The notes below the pieces were generated by a model, which was not told where the DNA came from, searched no databases, and saw only the letters and a program-made list of their open reading frames with translations. Source: Callipepla californica brunnescens (lineage: Eukaryota > Chordata > Aves > Galliformes > Odontophoridae). From it: a DNA stretch of 64,000 nucleotides. Position 1 is the stretch's first letter. Each line of letters opens with the position of its first letter. Location of the stretch: the NCBI GenBank assembly GCA_023055505.1, contig JALIRH010000044.1, positions 1 through 64,000 of the forward strand. Reading direction: 5' to 3'. Shown one piece after another: positions 1 to 10,258 of this stretch. The translations under genes and the position numbers were made by a program.

Positions 1-41
1 GTCCCGGCCACGGTCCCCTCGCCGCCCCAGCCCGCACCTAC

Positions 42-324
42 CGGAGGCGGCTGAAGCGCCGCAGTGCCGCGGTCCCACCGCCGCGCCGCGCCGCTCTCCG
101 CCGCCGGAGCTGCCGCAGGACCCGTGCCATGCGGCGCTGCCCCGCGTAGCGCCAGACGAGGCGGGCGCGTTCCTCGGGCTTCTCGGCCCCGCCGCTCCGG
201 AACAAGCTGCGCAGCTCCGGCAGCCCGACGCCCTGGAAGATGTTGGCCGAGGCCCGCTTGCGGCCGCGGGCAACGGGCGCCGGTCGCCCCGGAGGATCGC
301 TCGCTACCGAGGCGGCGTTCCCAT
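42..324 (-). CDS. AVPI1: AVPI1 (arginine vasopressin-induced protein 1), first coding exon, partial gene
   Basis: AVPI1 is a small cytoplasmic protein induced by vasopressin and linked to MAP-kinase signalling and cell-cycle entry. The conserved core GRKRASANIFQ, then an Arg-rich stretch ending FSRLR, matches the human protein as I remember it. The exon runs from an acceptor AG at 336-335 to a donor (gtaggt) starting at 41, and the rest of the gene lies left of the window. The ATG at 324-322 gives MGTPPR and then a stop. The conserved frame (AASVASDPPG, then the core) is open but has no ATG. One extra base in the C-rich stretch after the fourth codon would restore an MGTPASV-like start. Either this sequence lacks one base or initiation is unusual. 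Identity is firm; the start is not. Confidence 0.85.
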
Positions 325-523
325 GGCCCGGCCGCTGCGGGCACCCGAGGGACGGCGTGAGGCTCCGCCCCGCCGGGGGCCGCAGCTCCGCGGGCGGGCC
401 GCCAGCGGCGCGCCCAGGAACGCGGGAGGGCCCCGGCTCAGCTCGGCGCCCGGCGCGCCGTCCCCGCCGTGACGCGCCGCTCCCGCCGCCGCCGCCTCGC
501 GTCCGCCAGCCCCGCGCACTGAC

Positions 524-622
524 CTGGGGGCGGCCGCCGCGCTCCCGGGGCCGCTCCGCGCCGTCACCGCCCCGAGGTGCCGCCCGCCGCTCCGCTCCGC
601 GCGGTGCGCCCCGTCCATTCAC
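524..622 (-). other. AVPI1: AVPI1 non-coding first exon (predicted)
   Basis: A strong donor (CAG followed by gtcagt) reads on the minus strand with the exon ending at 524. It pairs with the acceptor at 336-335 ahead of the AVPI1 coding exon. The 5' end is set only roughly, downstream of CCAAT motifs around 653-686. An ATG at 618-616 in this exon reads into the same short frame that stops just after MGTPPR, so it does not rescue the conserved AVPI1 frame. Confidence 0.5.
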
Positions 623-882
623 CGCGGGGCCCGCCCAGCCGCGCGCCGTGCCGCCAATCCGCGCCCGCTTTCCTCCGTGCGGTCCAATCGCCGTCGGGAG
701 GGGGCGTGTCCGCGCCCCCGGCGGATGGGAGGGCCACGTGGCGCCGGTGACGTCAACAAGGCGCGGGAGGGGCGGGCGGGCGTGGCCGGCGCGCGTCAGC
801 CCGAAGGGAAATCCCGCGTGACGTAACGAGGGAACCCCGGGGCGCGCTCCCTAACGGCGCGCTCCTCCGTTCTCCGCTCGCC
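600..882. promoter_or_regulatory. Bidirectional CpG-island promoter of AVPI1 and MARVELD1
   Basis: This very GC-rich gap separates the head-to-head genes. Visible elements are CCAAT motifs near 654-658 and 683-687, an E-box CACGTG at 735-740, a perfect palindromic cAMP response element TGACGTCA at 748-755, and a second CRE-like TGACGTAA at 819-826. No TATA box is evident, as is usual for CpG-island promoters. A CRE fits a gene induced by vasopressin through cAMP, but use of the sites is inferred. Confidence 0.7.
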
Positions 883-972
883 ATGTCCCGCAGAGCTCCC
901 CGGCCCCGTGGTGGGGGACGCGGCGGCCGCGGGGAGAGGCGGCGGCGGGGGGGCGGCCGCGGGGCCCCGTGA
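883..972 (+). other. Upstream ORF (29 codons) in the MARVELD1 leader
   Basis: An ATG at 883-885 in fair context (gccATGt) opens a 29-codon Arg/Gly-rich frame that stops with TGA at 970-972, before the MARVELD1 start. It lies in the likely 5' leader. It may simply reflect GC-rich sequence; no conservation is known to me. Confidence 0.3.
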
Positions 973-1128
973 GCGCGGTGGGCCGGCGGGAGGCGGGACG
1001 GGGGAGGAGAGAGGCCCCGTGCGGGGAGGCCCTGCTCGACGCCAGATGTTGGGCAGCGGCCAGCCGCCCTCACTGAGTGCTGCCGGGGCGCCGAGTCCCT
1101 CCCGTCCCGCAGCAGGCAGCGCCCCGCC

Positions 1129-1658
1129 ATGGCCCGCGCGGCTCCCCCGGCCGTGCCGCGCCGCCCCCGGGGCCGCCGCCCCGCGGCTCTCTCGGGCTGC
1201 ACCGCGCTTTCGTGCGGAGCCCGCTGGGGCTGCTCCGCCTGGGGCAGCTGGCGGTGGGCGCCGCCTTCTGGCTCACCGTGGCGGCCCACAGGTACGAGGG
1301 AGCGGCCCACTTCGCCCTGTTCGCCGCCGTCCTCGTCTGGCTGCTCACGCTGGGTCTCTTCGGGCTGAGCGCGCTGGGGCGCTGGGAGCTGGTGCCCTGG
1401 TTCGGCTCCCGCTGGCTGCTGACCAACCTGGTGCACGACCTGGTGCTGGGCGTCGGGCTCTGCACGGCCGCCGCTGGCATCATGGGCCACAAAGCCGGGC
1501 AGAAGAGCTACTGCAACCTGCCGGGGTACAGCCAACGCTGTCTCTACGGAGCCTACCTGGGAGCTGCTGTCTGCGGGGCTGTGGCTGCCTGCCTGTACCT
1601 CTTCTCCGGGCTCTACTGCCTGGCACGGCGCTGCCGGGACCAACGTGACATCGTCTGA
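1129..1658 (+). CDS. MARVELD1: MARVELD1, MARVEL domain-containing protein 1
   Basis: MARVELD1 is a four-helix membrane protein of the MARVEL family, reported at membranes, the cytoskeleton and in the nucleus. The conserved frame carries the family pattern: FVRSPLGLLRL leading into helix 1, LVWLLTLGLFGLSALG, the ELVPWFGSRWLL segment, a GIMGHK loop with SYCNLPGY, and a last helix ending in a basic tail (RRCRDQRDIV, stop 1656-1658). The coding region is a single exon, about human length (near 173 aa). The best start is the ATG at 1129 in a perfect Kozak context (gccgccATGG), but it is out of frame with the conserved protein. The conserved frame is open back to 1077 without an ATG and is preceded by TGA at 1074-1076. 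One extra C near 1175-1185 would join the two. Identity is firm; the start is disrupted in this sequence. Confidence 0.85.
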
Positions 1659-3285
1659 GCCCCGCGGCTGCCCCGCTTCCTGCACGTGGACGGACCGCTG
1701 CCCTGCTTTAGGACGTGGTGACCCCGCTGCTCTGTCCCCTCCCGGCTGCTGCACCGCGCTTCCTCCGCTGCCTCCTGCACAGATGGATGGACGGACGGAT
1801 GGAGACCAGGATAGAGGGCACCGATTGCTGCACCAGCCCCTTTGCACCCTGCACGGATTGACAGAAGGACACAAGCAAATCAAAAGACCCAAGCTGGGAG
1901 CACCCAAATGGATCACAACTGCTGGGAGCCCTGCGGGGCCCTCCCTGACTCCTGCACTGGGTGTGCTCAGGTGGGTGCCAACTCTGTCCCTGGGGGGATG
2001 GATGTTGTGCTGGAGGAGTGGAGTAAAGCTGGGCCCAGCCCCTACCCTGCTGGCAGCCCTGCGGCCTCAGCGTTGCCTAATGGAGGCTCTGCTCTGCTTT
2101 CAGCTTCCCCAGCTCGGGCCCCTCCTCCACGTCCGGTGTCTTCCCGGAACCCTGCGGGCACAGCTCTTACCCACCCTGGGCACAGCCTCACCAACTGCTG
2201 CCTCAGCGCCAGATTCCCCATCCGACCTTGGAGCAGAGGCCAGCAAAGCCCCCATCATTGTCGGAGCCGGTGGCAGGGAGGGTGCTGCAGGACGCCTCTG
2301 TGAGCAAGGCGGGGCAACAAATTCCTCCAGCCTTGGGGTTTGTGCTGCTCTGGGCTGAGAAAGGCGCTTTTGTCATCTCAGCCTGGAGTTCAGTGCTGCT
2401 GCCCTATCCTTCAGGCTGGCTCTGCACTGGGATTGGGGCTCCCATCCCACTGCAGAGACCCCTAAACCTACCCAAGGCCTGTCTGCTCCAACCGGGACAG
2501 GCACAGCTCGCCCTGACTGGCTTCACAGCGCTTGGATTATCATCCTGGAAAACTCTTTGTTGTGTGACTACGTGGCTCCATCTCCATCCCTGTGCTGTCC
2601 ATAGACTGATGATTGAAGGGTGACTGCGGCAGTGCCCTTGTAGGACGCGGTCTACCTGTGAGGGGAGGGCTCCAGTAGTGAGGCCTGGACCAGCCCCACA
2701 GCCAGCTGGGGCTGTGCGGGGTCATCGGAAGCACTGAGCAGCCAGAGACTGGGAAGTGTTGGAGGAGCACCATGCCAGAGCTGCCTTGGCTGCCAGCTGT
2801 CCTCACCCGGCTTGAGGATACATTCTCCCATTGCTTTCAGGGCAGCTAAGGACTGCCCCAGCCCCTGCGTAGGCTCAGTTTGGAGGACTGTGTCCCCTGC
2901 AGCTGTCATCTGGTGCCTTTTTGTGGGGGTAGCAGAAGCAATGGCTTGGAGGGGCTGGGTTGGCACTAGATCACAGCTTCTATCACCAAGGGCTGTTTCA
3001 GCAGATCCCTGTGTGCTCTGGCACAGTGACAGCTCCTGGGCCACCCCCTGGTAGGATGTGCTGTCCTTACTCTGTGTCAGGGCTGGTCCCAGACACTGCT
3101 GGCCCCTGTGTGCTCTGGTGCAGCCCTGAGTCCCAGGCTGCCTGCACACACTGAGGCTAATGCTGCCACAAGTGCCTTGCCCCACAACCCCACCCTGCCT
3201 GTTGTACCTGCCACTGTCCCACTGCAGCCCCTTCTCTGGTGCCTTTGGATTCACATTCCAAATAAAGCAACTTTGATGCTTGCTT
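1659..3285 (+). other. MARVELD1: MARVELD1 3' UTR with poly(A) signal
   Basis: This roughly 1.6-kb stretch after the MARVELD1 stop has no credible gene. It ends with a canonical AATAAA at 3261-3266, followed by T/G-rich sequence typical of a cleavage site. The ORFs seen here in all frames lack any recognisable domain. Confidence 0.65.
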
Positions 3286-3545
3286 GGTGTCTGGGGTTTT
3301 GTGGCAGGATTGTGACCTGAAGGGGACAGGAGATGAACCAAGCTTATACTTGGCTCTGCAGCCTTGGGATTTTCCCCCCTGGAGCTGTGGTTGCAGGGGC
3401 CCACTGTGCTCTGGGGCTGTGGGTGTGCTCCTGGTGCTGGGCCACTGGACTCTGGAAAAGGAGATAAGACCCCTAACCCTGGGGACAGGGGCTGCCCCAG
3501 CTCTGCTACTCCCTCCAGGGATGGGGCAGAACACGGTGTTTGCGT

Positions 3546-4440
3546 ATCATAGAATAGTTGGGTTGGAAAGAACCTTAAGGCCCACACAGTTCCACTCCTC
3601 TGCCGTGGGCTGGTTGCCTGGCCATGAGTACCCCCAGGGATGTGGCACCCACAGCTTCTCTGGGCAACTTTTGCCAGCACTTCTTAATGTCTAACTTAAA
3701 CTTCCCATTTTCGTTTAAAACCATTTCTCCTTGTCCTGTTGCAACCAGACCACGCAAAAAGACTGTCTCCCTCTTGATTATGAACTTCCTTGAAGTACCA
3801 GAATGCTGTAATGTGGTCTCCTGGAACCCTTCCCTTCTCCATACTGAACAAGCCCTGCCCTTTTTGCCTGTCTCCATAGGAGAGGTGCTCCAGTCCTCTG
3901 ATAGGTTGTGGTCCTCCTCTGGACCAATTTAAAGAGCTCTATGTCGTTATGATGATGGTCCCAGGCCTGGATGCAGTACCCTAAAGGGGGTCTCCCTGCT
4001 GCCACCCTGTTGTTGCAGCCCAGGATACTGTTGTCCTTCCAGGCTGCAAGCACACACTCCTGACTCACGTACAGCTTTTAATTCATCAGGACCCCCACGT
4101 CATTCTCTGCAGGGCTGCTCTCAAGTTCTTATCCCAGTCTGTTCACATACTTGGGCTTGTCATGACCCAGTCACAATAATTCACACCCTGCCTTGCTGAA
4201 TCTCACCAGGTTCCTGTAGGCACACTTCGCAAGCCTTTCCAGGTCGCTCTGGATGGTATCCCTTCTTCCTTCTGTTATATCAGCTGCACCATGCATCTCA
4301 GTGTCATCAGCAAACTTGCTGAGGTTACATTCAATTCCGCTGTCTACATCATTGATAAAGATGTTAAGGCATAGCAGCCCCAAGATGGACCTCTGGGGAA
4401 ACACACTCATCACCTGCCTCAACCTAAACACAAAACAATC
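3546..4440 (-). mobile_element. CR1 LINE retrotransposon fragment, 5'-truncated, antisense
   Basis: On the plus strand the element begins with the typical reverse complement of the CR1 3' end (tcatagaatagttgggttgg and onward, from about 3547). On the minus strand, at 4431-4171, there is a decayed reverse-transcriptase segment with the CR1 pattern SILGLLCLNIFINDVDSG and the FADD catalytic box. The whole block reads 3' to 5' along the plus strand, as expected for a 5'-truncated CR1 inserted antisense to ZFYVE27. Frames are broken, so it is dead. CR1 is the dominant LINE of birds. Confidence 0.92.
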
Positions 4441-4879
4441 GACGACAATCTCCCAGTGCAGTCACACAACCAATCCTCAGTCCACAGAACAGTCCACCCC
4501 TCAAATCCGTATCTCTCCATTTTACACACAAGGATGCGGGTCTGGGCTCCTGCAGCCCAGGGCCGTGTGGCAGGAGAACACAGTGAGATCCACACAGTGG
4601 TGCTTTGTTTCTCCTGGCCTGAAAAGTTCTCCACCCGGGAGAGGTGCTGCCAGGTTGGGAGTGCCAGGGACACACACCTCCCAAGGCTGAGTGCTCTGAG
4701 GCCCAGGATCTGCCCGGTGCTGGCGCGATACAAGGCTGTGCTCCGTAAGATGGACCCTGCTCGCAGCAAGGTGGGAGCAGGACAGCGGGCTGCTCCGCAG
4801 GACACTTCCACGCAGCCAAGGCAGCGCGCAAGAGACGAACCCAGCCTCCTCCCGCGCCCTCCAAGCTGAGCTGGGCCTC

Positions 4880-5093
4880 GGGGTCGAAGCAGCCCCAGCT
4901 CAGGGTCCAGCTACACACCGCAACGCGCGAGCCGCCACACCCGCAGCCAGGACGCCACCGCTTCCGCCCTTTTGCCATCACTTGGGCGGGACTTCCGTAC
5001 TCACCCCCCACCTCGGCTCTTCTGATTGGCTGCGTGCCGCGCCGCCGGGCGGCGTCGCGGCGCACCTGGCTGTTTCCCGGAAGCGGCGCCGGT
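4880..5093 (+). promoter_or_regulatory. ZFYVE27: ZFYVE27 CpG-island promoter and 5' leader
   Basis: This is a GC-rich block immediately upstream of the ZFYVE27 ATG. It contains a CCAAT box in reverse (ATTGG near 5027) and an ETS-type CCGGAAG just before the start (about 5078-5084). No TATA box is seen. The extent is approximate. Confidence 0.55.
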
Positions 5094-5477
5094 ATGCAGG
5101 CGGCGGAGCGGGGCGGGTCGGCCGGCGGCCCCGAGGCGGCGGCGGCAATAACAGCAGCAGCTGCAACGACGGCAGCAACAGCAACGACAACGGGGAGCGG
5201 TGAGGTTTCGCCGGATCCGCCGTCGCCTCCTAAGGCCGCCGCCTTCGACCTGCTGGACCTGGTGCGGAGCTACCGGCGGCTGCAGCTGTACCTGGAGCCG
5301 CTGCGGGACGCGGCTGAGGGTGTCCGCTCCCTTCTCCGGTAGGTGAGGGTTGGGCCCGGGCCTGGGGCCGCGGCTGCCGCGCCTCACCGTGCTGTCCCCG
5401 CAGGTGGCAGCGACCCTTGTGCTCTCTGCTCGTCTGCCTCGGCCTCAATTTCCTCCTGCTCACCCTCGACCAAGGTC

Positions 5478-5516
<39 letters not shown>

Positions 5517-8500
5517 TGGGGAGGAGGCGGCAGTGCTGGGCTGCATCCCGCTGCCCTGCTAACTGATGCCGTGCTGCTCCTCCCAGCTGCCTGGTACTCG
5601 GTGCTGGCCCTGCTCATCCTGCTGCCAGCCCTGCTGGGCTACCTGCAGGAGACGTGCCGTGTCCGGCCCTCGGAGCGGGAGCTGCTGCGCAGGAAACATC
5701 ACAGCGTGCGCCGTGAGGACCTGCGCAAGGTGCAGCTCTCACGCCAGGAGGCCCTCAGCCAGGTCAAGTGCTTGTGAGTGCCTGGTACCCTCCTGTCCTG
5801 GGGCATTGCCTTCCCTGAGTTGTTCTGTGTGAGCAGAGCAAACCGGAGTGTGCGTTCATGGGGCCATTTCTTAGCTGTGTGGTTTCGTTTCAGCCTGATC
5901 CAGCTGGAGGGGTTCCTGAGCGGGCTGTGCTGCAGCTGTGAGGCAGTGTACCGAGTGCTGTACTGGGAGAACCCTGCTGTCTCTTCCCAGTGAGTAGGAT
6001 TGCGTTGGGTGCCCTGCATTGGGCTTAGCGGGGGCAGGTACCAGGCCTGTAGAGCTGCTGTTGGTGTGTTTAGTGTTTGTAGAGAGCAGACAAAGGACAA
6101 GGAGAGGGGCAGTGAGGTTTATGCTGTGGGAAGAACTGACTTATTTTGAGCTGCTGCTCTTTCCCAGGTTTTATGGAGCGCTGCTGGGCTCTGTCTGTAT
6201 CCTTTACCTGCTGCCACTCTGCTGGGTCATGGCCATCCTCAACAGCACCCTCTTCCTGGGCAACAGCCAGTTTTACCAAGGTAACAGCTCTTCCTGGGAG
6301 TGGCCTGTGTGGAGTGGGTTGTGCAAAGGCCTTTTGAAGCTGTGGACTCTGAATCTTTTGGCAGTGACCTCCTGTGAGCGCACTGTCATGTGTCTGCCAT
6401 GGGACCTGGACCTCAGAGGGCACTTAAGCAGAGCAGGGTGGGTGGTGGGGTCCTGGGGCCTGGATCTGGAAGGTGAGATTCTTATCTCACATGGCTCCTG
6501 TCATGGGTGCTTTTTCCTTGTACTGTGATGTTCTGGGACCTGGTAATGCAGCCTGTATGTGAGCATCACCTTCCTTCCCTGGCCTGGCTCTATGCAACTT
6601 GAAATACTCTCAGTGCCTGTGGCAAACCTATGACACAGGTCTGCAAGTGTCCTGTTGGATGGGAGGAGAGCTGCACAGCATCTGACTGACTCAGCTTTGT
6701 CTGAGCCCCTACTGTTCCCTGGTCTGAACTGGGGTGGGTGGGGAATTCCTTTCTGTCCCCAGCTCAGTAGGTCCCTAACATCTGTGTGTGAGCTGAAGAG
6801 CACTGAAGACACTGGACAGAGGAAGTCTGCAGTAGCTCTTGACCTATTTTGGGTACTGGAGGTTCATTCTTGCAGCTGTGTATGTGGAGGGGCTGAAGGA
6901 AGGGGAGTCCAACCTTGTTTCCCTCCGTACCAGTGATAAAGGAGCTGAAGGCCTCAGTCGAGCAGAGTTTGGGCTCCAAACCGCTTGAGAGCACTCCAGA
7001 GCCTGTCAAGCCCCTACCGACTGATGCCCCACCAGACCGGACCCCCACGCCCACCAGCACAGAGGTAAGGAGTGGCATGGCTTGGAGACTGGAGTAGGAG
7101 CTGCACGCTCAGCTCTTGGGTCTGTTTTGCTTCTGTCTATCTGCACACAGAGCAGCTTTGCTGGAAGCCTGTGTGCCTGGCCTGGGAGCCAGTCTTGAAC
7201 TACTGAGGGGATGCCTTGCTTTACTGTGATCCTCACTTCATTCTGCTGTGTGTTTGGAGTCACCCTGGGGAGGCAGGGGATGTACTGTGTTTTGGTGCTC
7301 ACATTATGGGGCTACCAGTGAGCTTGTGCTTCATTCTAGAGCTGCTTTGAAAGTGTGGTCACTACTTTGAACGGGGATGAAATAGGACAGGACTAGCTCT
7401 GAATCTCTTGCAGGACCTTACCCCTGGCAGTGTGGAGGAGGCAGAGGAAGCAGAGCCTGATGAAGAGTTCAAGGATGCCATTGAGGTTTGATCCTGGTGG
7501 GATTGGGTTGTGCCTGCAGGCCAGGCAATTGGGGCAGAGGACTGCTGTGACCGGGCAAAGTGGATGTTTGGGGAGGGCAGGAGTGGGGCTGGGCACCTCT
7601 GCAGTCTGACTCCATCTCTACTTGCCTCTCCTCTCTGTCCTATGCTGCGGGGGAAGGAGAACCAGCTGCTGGTCATGGTGAGTACTGCTGTGCTGGGGTG
7701 TGTGAGCAGGCACCCGTCCCCAGCTGGAGCTAGTAGCCTTTTCCTGGTTTGGCAGCAGCTTGTGACACTGACACGTGAAGCATCCTGTTTTCACATCTGT
7801 CTCTGGGGCAGGCTGCCCTACATCCCCCCTACTTCCCTCTACTTATCTGGCTTTGCTCCTTACAGGAGGATGATGAGGCCTCTCAGTGTTCAGCAGACTT
7901 TGACCTCAGCCTCCCAGACAACGGTTTTATGAGCAAAAACGATGTGATCCGCAGCAAGGTGTCACGCCTCACTGAGCGCCTGCGCAAGCGCTACCCCAGC
8001 AACAACTTTGGTAAGGCTGAGAGCTGGTGCTGCTTGGGGAACCTCAGCAGTGCAGGATCTGTGCTGCTCCTGGTGGTGACCACTGAGCTGGGAGAGGACT
8101 TCCCTTCAGTGACCTCAGGGGAAGGGGTGTTTGTAGCTCTCCTGGGGACAGCAGAATTGGGAGGGTCTTTACAACAGATGCAAGAGCTTTTGTGCCTCAG
8201 GATCCCAGGTGGCAGAGCTCTGCGTTACCCCTGCTCTGTCTCTTTTAGGGAGCTGCACAGGCTGTGGAGCTACCTTTTCTGTGCTGAAGAAGAGGGTGAG
8301 TCTTCAGTTTCTCCAGCTCACTAGCCACACTGGGGCAGAAGTTTTATGCTACGTCTGGCTTGCCCTGGCTTTTCCTGTAGCTTGGATGGCTGTTCTCAGT
8401 CATGGCCCAGCAGTGGATGACTTCAGCTAAGTGCTGGGTGCTGTCACATACCTAAATGGTGGCAGGGAGCCTTTGTGCCTTTTGCTCCTTTGGAAGCTGC

Positions 8501-9492
8501 CTCAGGCCAAACCTCAGTGTGCTGCCATACAAGGCATACGCTCCTGTGCCCTGGTTTGGCCCATTCTTGTTACCTGAACACTTTTCTAGGAAGTAGAGCA
8601 TGTGTTGGCCTGTGTGCTCATGAGGAAGTGGGAAGAAGACTCAAAACCACCCCAGGGTGTGCGACTAAAGGAGCAAAGCCAGCCCAATGAGCCCTTTTAC
8701 ATGCTGTTTATCATGTAGTTCTGGGAAGGGTGCATCTCTTGCCCTTTCCAGATGTGCATTGCAGTCCTCCTGCTGCACCCTGATTTCCAGACATGTGGCT
8801 CCCTCCCCTTTCCTCTTGAGTTAGTCTGATGCATGTCTTGGATTCTCTGGAGCTTGAATCCCACCAGAGTAACAGCACAGGAAATGACAGTCTAAACCTC
8901 CTGCAGCCTGTGGCTTCAGTTCTTTCCTGTGATGTTAGAGCATACCTGCCTGCAGGTCCAGTGTTTAGTCCTGGTGTCACTGATGGATGGCATTTCTTGT
9001 CACTGTGGGGACTCAGGGCTAGCACCCACTCTCCCGTTCAGCAGGGAGCAATGCCAGCATTGCCTTGGTACTGGAGTTTGCTGGAACAGACCCAGCAGCT
9101 GCCAGTACCCTTAATGTCTCACTTCCACCTCTTTCCATAGCGGAGCTGCAGTAACTGTGGGAACAGCTTCTGCTCCAGGTGTTGCTCATTCAAAGTTCCT
9201 AAGGCTGTGATGGGAGCCACCGGTGAGTGGAAGGGGGAGGAGAGCAGGGCCTTCCTCCTCCCACCTGTGCTGTGTGCTGCAGGGATTTGCCCAAGCCCTG
9301 GTGGGTGGGGGCAGGTGCTGTCTGGCTTGGAACAGAACCCCGATGGGTTTTTGTGACAGAAATCCCCGCTCCTTGGTGGGTGATGCAGTGGAAGGGGAGA
9401 TATCCTGACACCTACTTTTCTTTCCAGCCCCGGAGGCTCAGAGAGAGACTGTGTTCGTGTGTGCTCAGTGCAACCAGATGCTCATTAAATGA
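5094..9492 (+). CDS. ZFYVE27: ZFYVE27 (protrudin), 12 coding exons
   Basis: Protrudin is an ER-shaping protein that binds VAPs, Rab11, KIF5 and phosphoinositides and promotes neurite outgrowth. Exons: 5094-5338, 5404-5474, 5587-5773, 5894-5989, 6168-6280, 6934-7064, 7414-7485, 7657-7677, 7866-8010, 8249-8295, 9141-9222, 9428-9492. All junctions are GT-AG with matching phases, giving 424 aa against about 411-416 in human. Domains in order: a low-complexity Ala/Thr N-terminus (longer than human), the FDLLDLVRSYRRLQLYLEPL region, two membrane segments in exons 2-3, a hairpin segment in exon 5 (GALLGSVCILYLLPLCWVM), an acidic tract with the FFAT motif DEEFKDAIE in exon 7, a basic coiled coil (VSRLTERLRKRYPSNNF), and an atypical FYVE finger (CTGC, CSNCGNSFCSRCC, CAQC). 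Start ATG 5094 gives MQAAERGG, like human MQTSERE. Confidence 0.97.
5482..5515. repeat. (TG)n microsatellite in ZFYVE27 intron 2
   Basis: A run of 17 uninterrupted TG units starts just 3' of the exon 2 donor (gtctgt at 5475). It is likely polymorphic. Its nearness to a 112-bp intron's donor could affect splicing, but nothing shows that it does. Confidence 0.95.
7657..7677 (+). other. ZFYVE27: 21-nt in-frame microexon of ZFYVE27 (protrudin-L type)
   Basis: The exon encodes ENQLLVM, flanked by an AG acceptor (ggggaag before 7657) and a gtgagt donor at 7678. It sits exactly between the FFAT exon (ending DAIE) and the exon starting EDDEAS, where human has a seven-residue insert. From the literature as I recall it, a seven-residue insert at this place marks a neuron-specific long protrudin isoform that binds VAP more strongly. 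Because 21 is a multiple of three, skipping keeps the frame. Confidence 0.8.
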
Positions 9493-10258
9493 CTGAAACA
9501 TCATATGGAGGCTGTGCTGCCTCGTGCCCAAGGACAGTGGGCGCCCTGCCCTTTCTCAGGGGATCCTAGGCTGCTTGGTTCCCAGCGTTGTGCTGCCCTG
9601 CCAGCGGACATGAGCACTCACTGCTCCCCTTGCCAGTGCTGAGCTGAGGACGGACTCAGACTCCTCACCATGCAGCGTGCGGCACCAGCTGTTTCCTACA
9701 GCAGAGCACTGCCCACAGCTCTGCCCCATTGCTGTGATTGCCCCCCTGGCCTGGCAGCTGCTCAGGAGGCACTCCCTGCACTGACTGCACCCTGCCCTGA
9801 GCTCACCTGGTGTCTGGCTCTGTGACAGAGGAGCCATCCTTCCTATTTCTGCTCCTACCTCCACCTTCTGGGAGGGGCAGAGCAGCCCTAAGGGTTGCTC
9901 TCCCAACCTCCCTGATGTACACTGTGTGGGGTGACTGTTTTTTGGGATCAAATCAGAGCTCTGCCTGCATTCCCAGGAGATGTAACTCTTGGTCCTGGCT
10001 CAGCTGAAACCTTGCTCATCACTCTTTGGCCCCACTGTGTTCATGTTTAGTTTCTCCCCCCATGCCCCCACATCCCACATATTCAGCTGTAGCAGAGGAG
10101 GCAAAAGGGTAAGTTTGGTCTGGGCTGTATGATTGGTCTGCAGCTACTGCAAGAAGAGGTATGAGTTGGTGCTGCTCTGTGTACTTAGTGACTGCTGCTT
10201 TCTACTACAGATTAATATATAGAGAATGACCAATAAACTTCCTGCCCACAGCTGGCTC
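9493..10258 (+). other. ZFYVE27: ZFYVE27 3' UTR with poly(A) signal
   Basis: Non-coding sequence after the ZFYVE27 stop ends in a canonical AATAAA at 10232-10237. No other gene is visible. Confidence 0.7.

Noticed and set aside
38..622. A 194-codon minus-strand ORF starting MNGRGAPRG
   Set aside because: It opens at GTG, crosses the AVPI1 first intron and reads its GC-rich sequence. Only the part after the acceptor at 335 matches AVPI1.
753..1916. A 387-codon minus-strand ORF opposite MARVELD1
   Set aside because: It is a GC-rich shadow of the MARVELD1 exon and promoter. Its composition is low-complexity and no domain is visible.
1645..3680. Long ORFs across the MARVELD1 3' UTR on both strands
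   Set aside because: No homology recognised. The region ends in a good poly(A) signal for MARVELD1, and the frames overlap in all phases, as expected in GC-rich DNA.
4171..4431. Possible viral or host reverse-transcriptase gene
   Set aside because: The motif order and flanking 3' sequence are those of a decayed CR1 LINE. There is no intact frame and no retroviral LTR or gag-env context.
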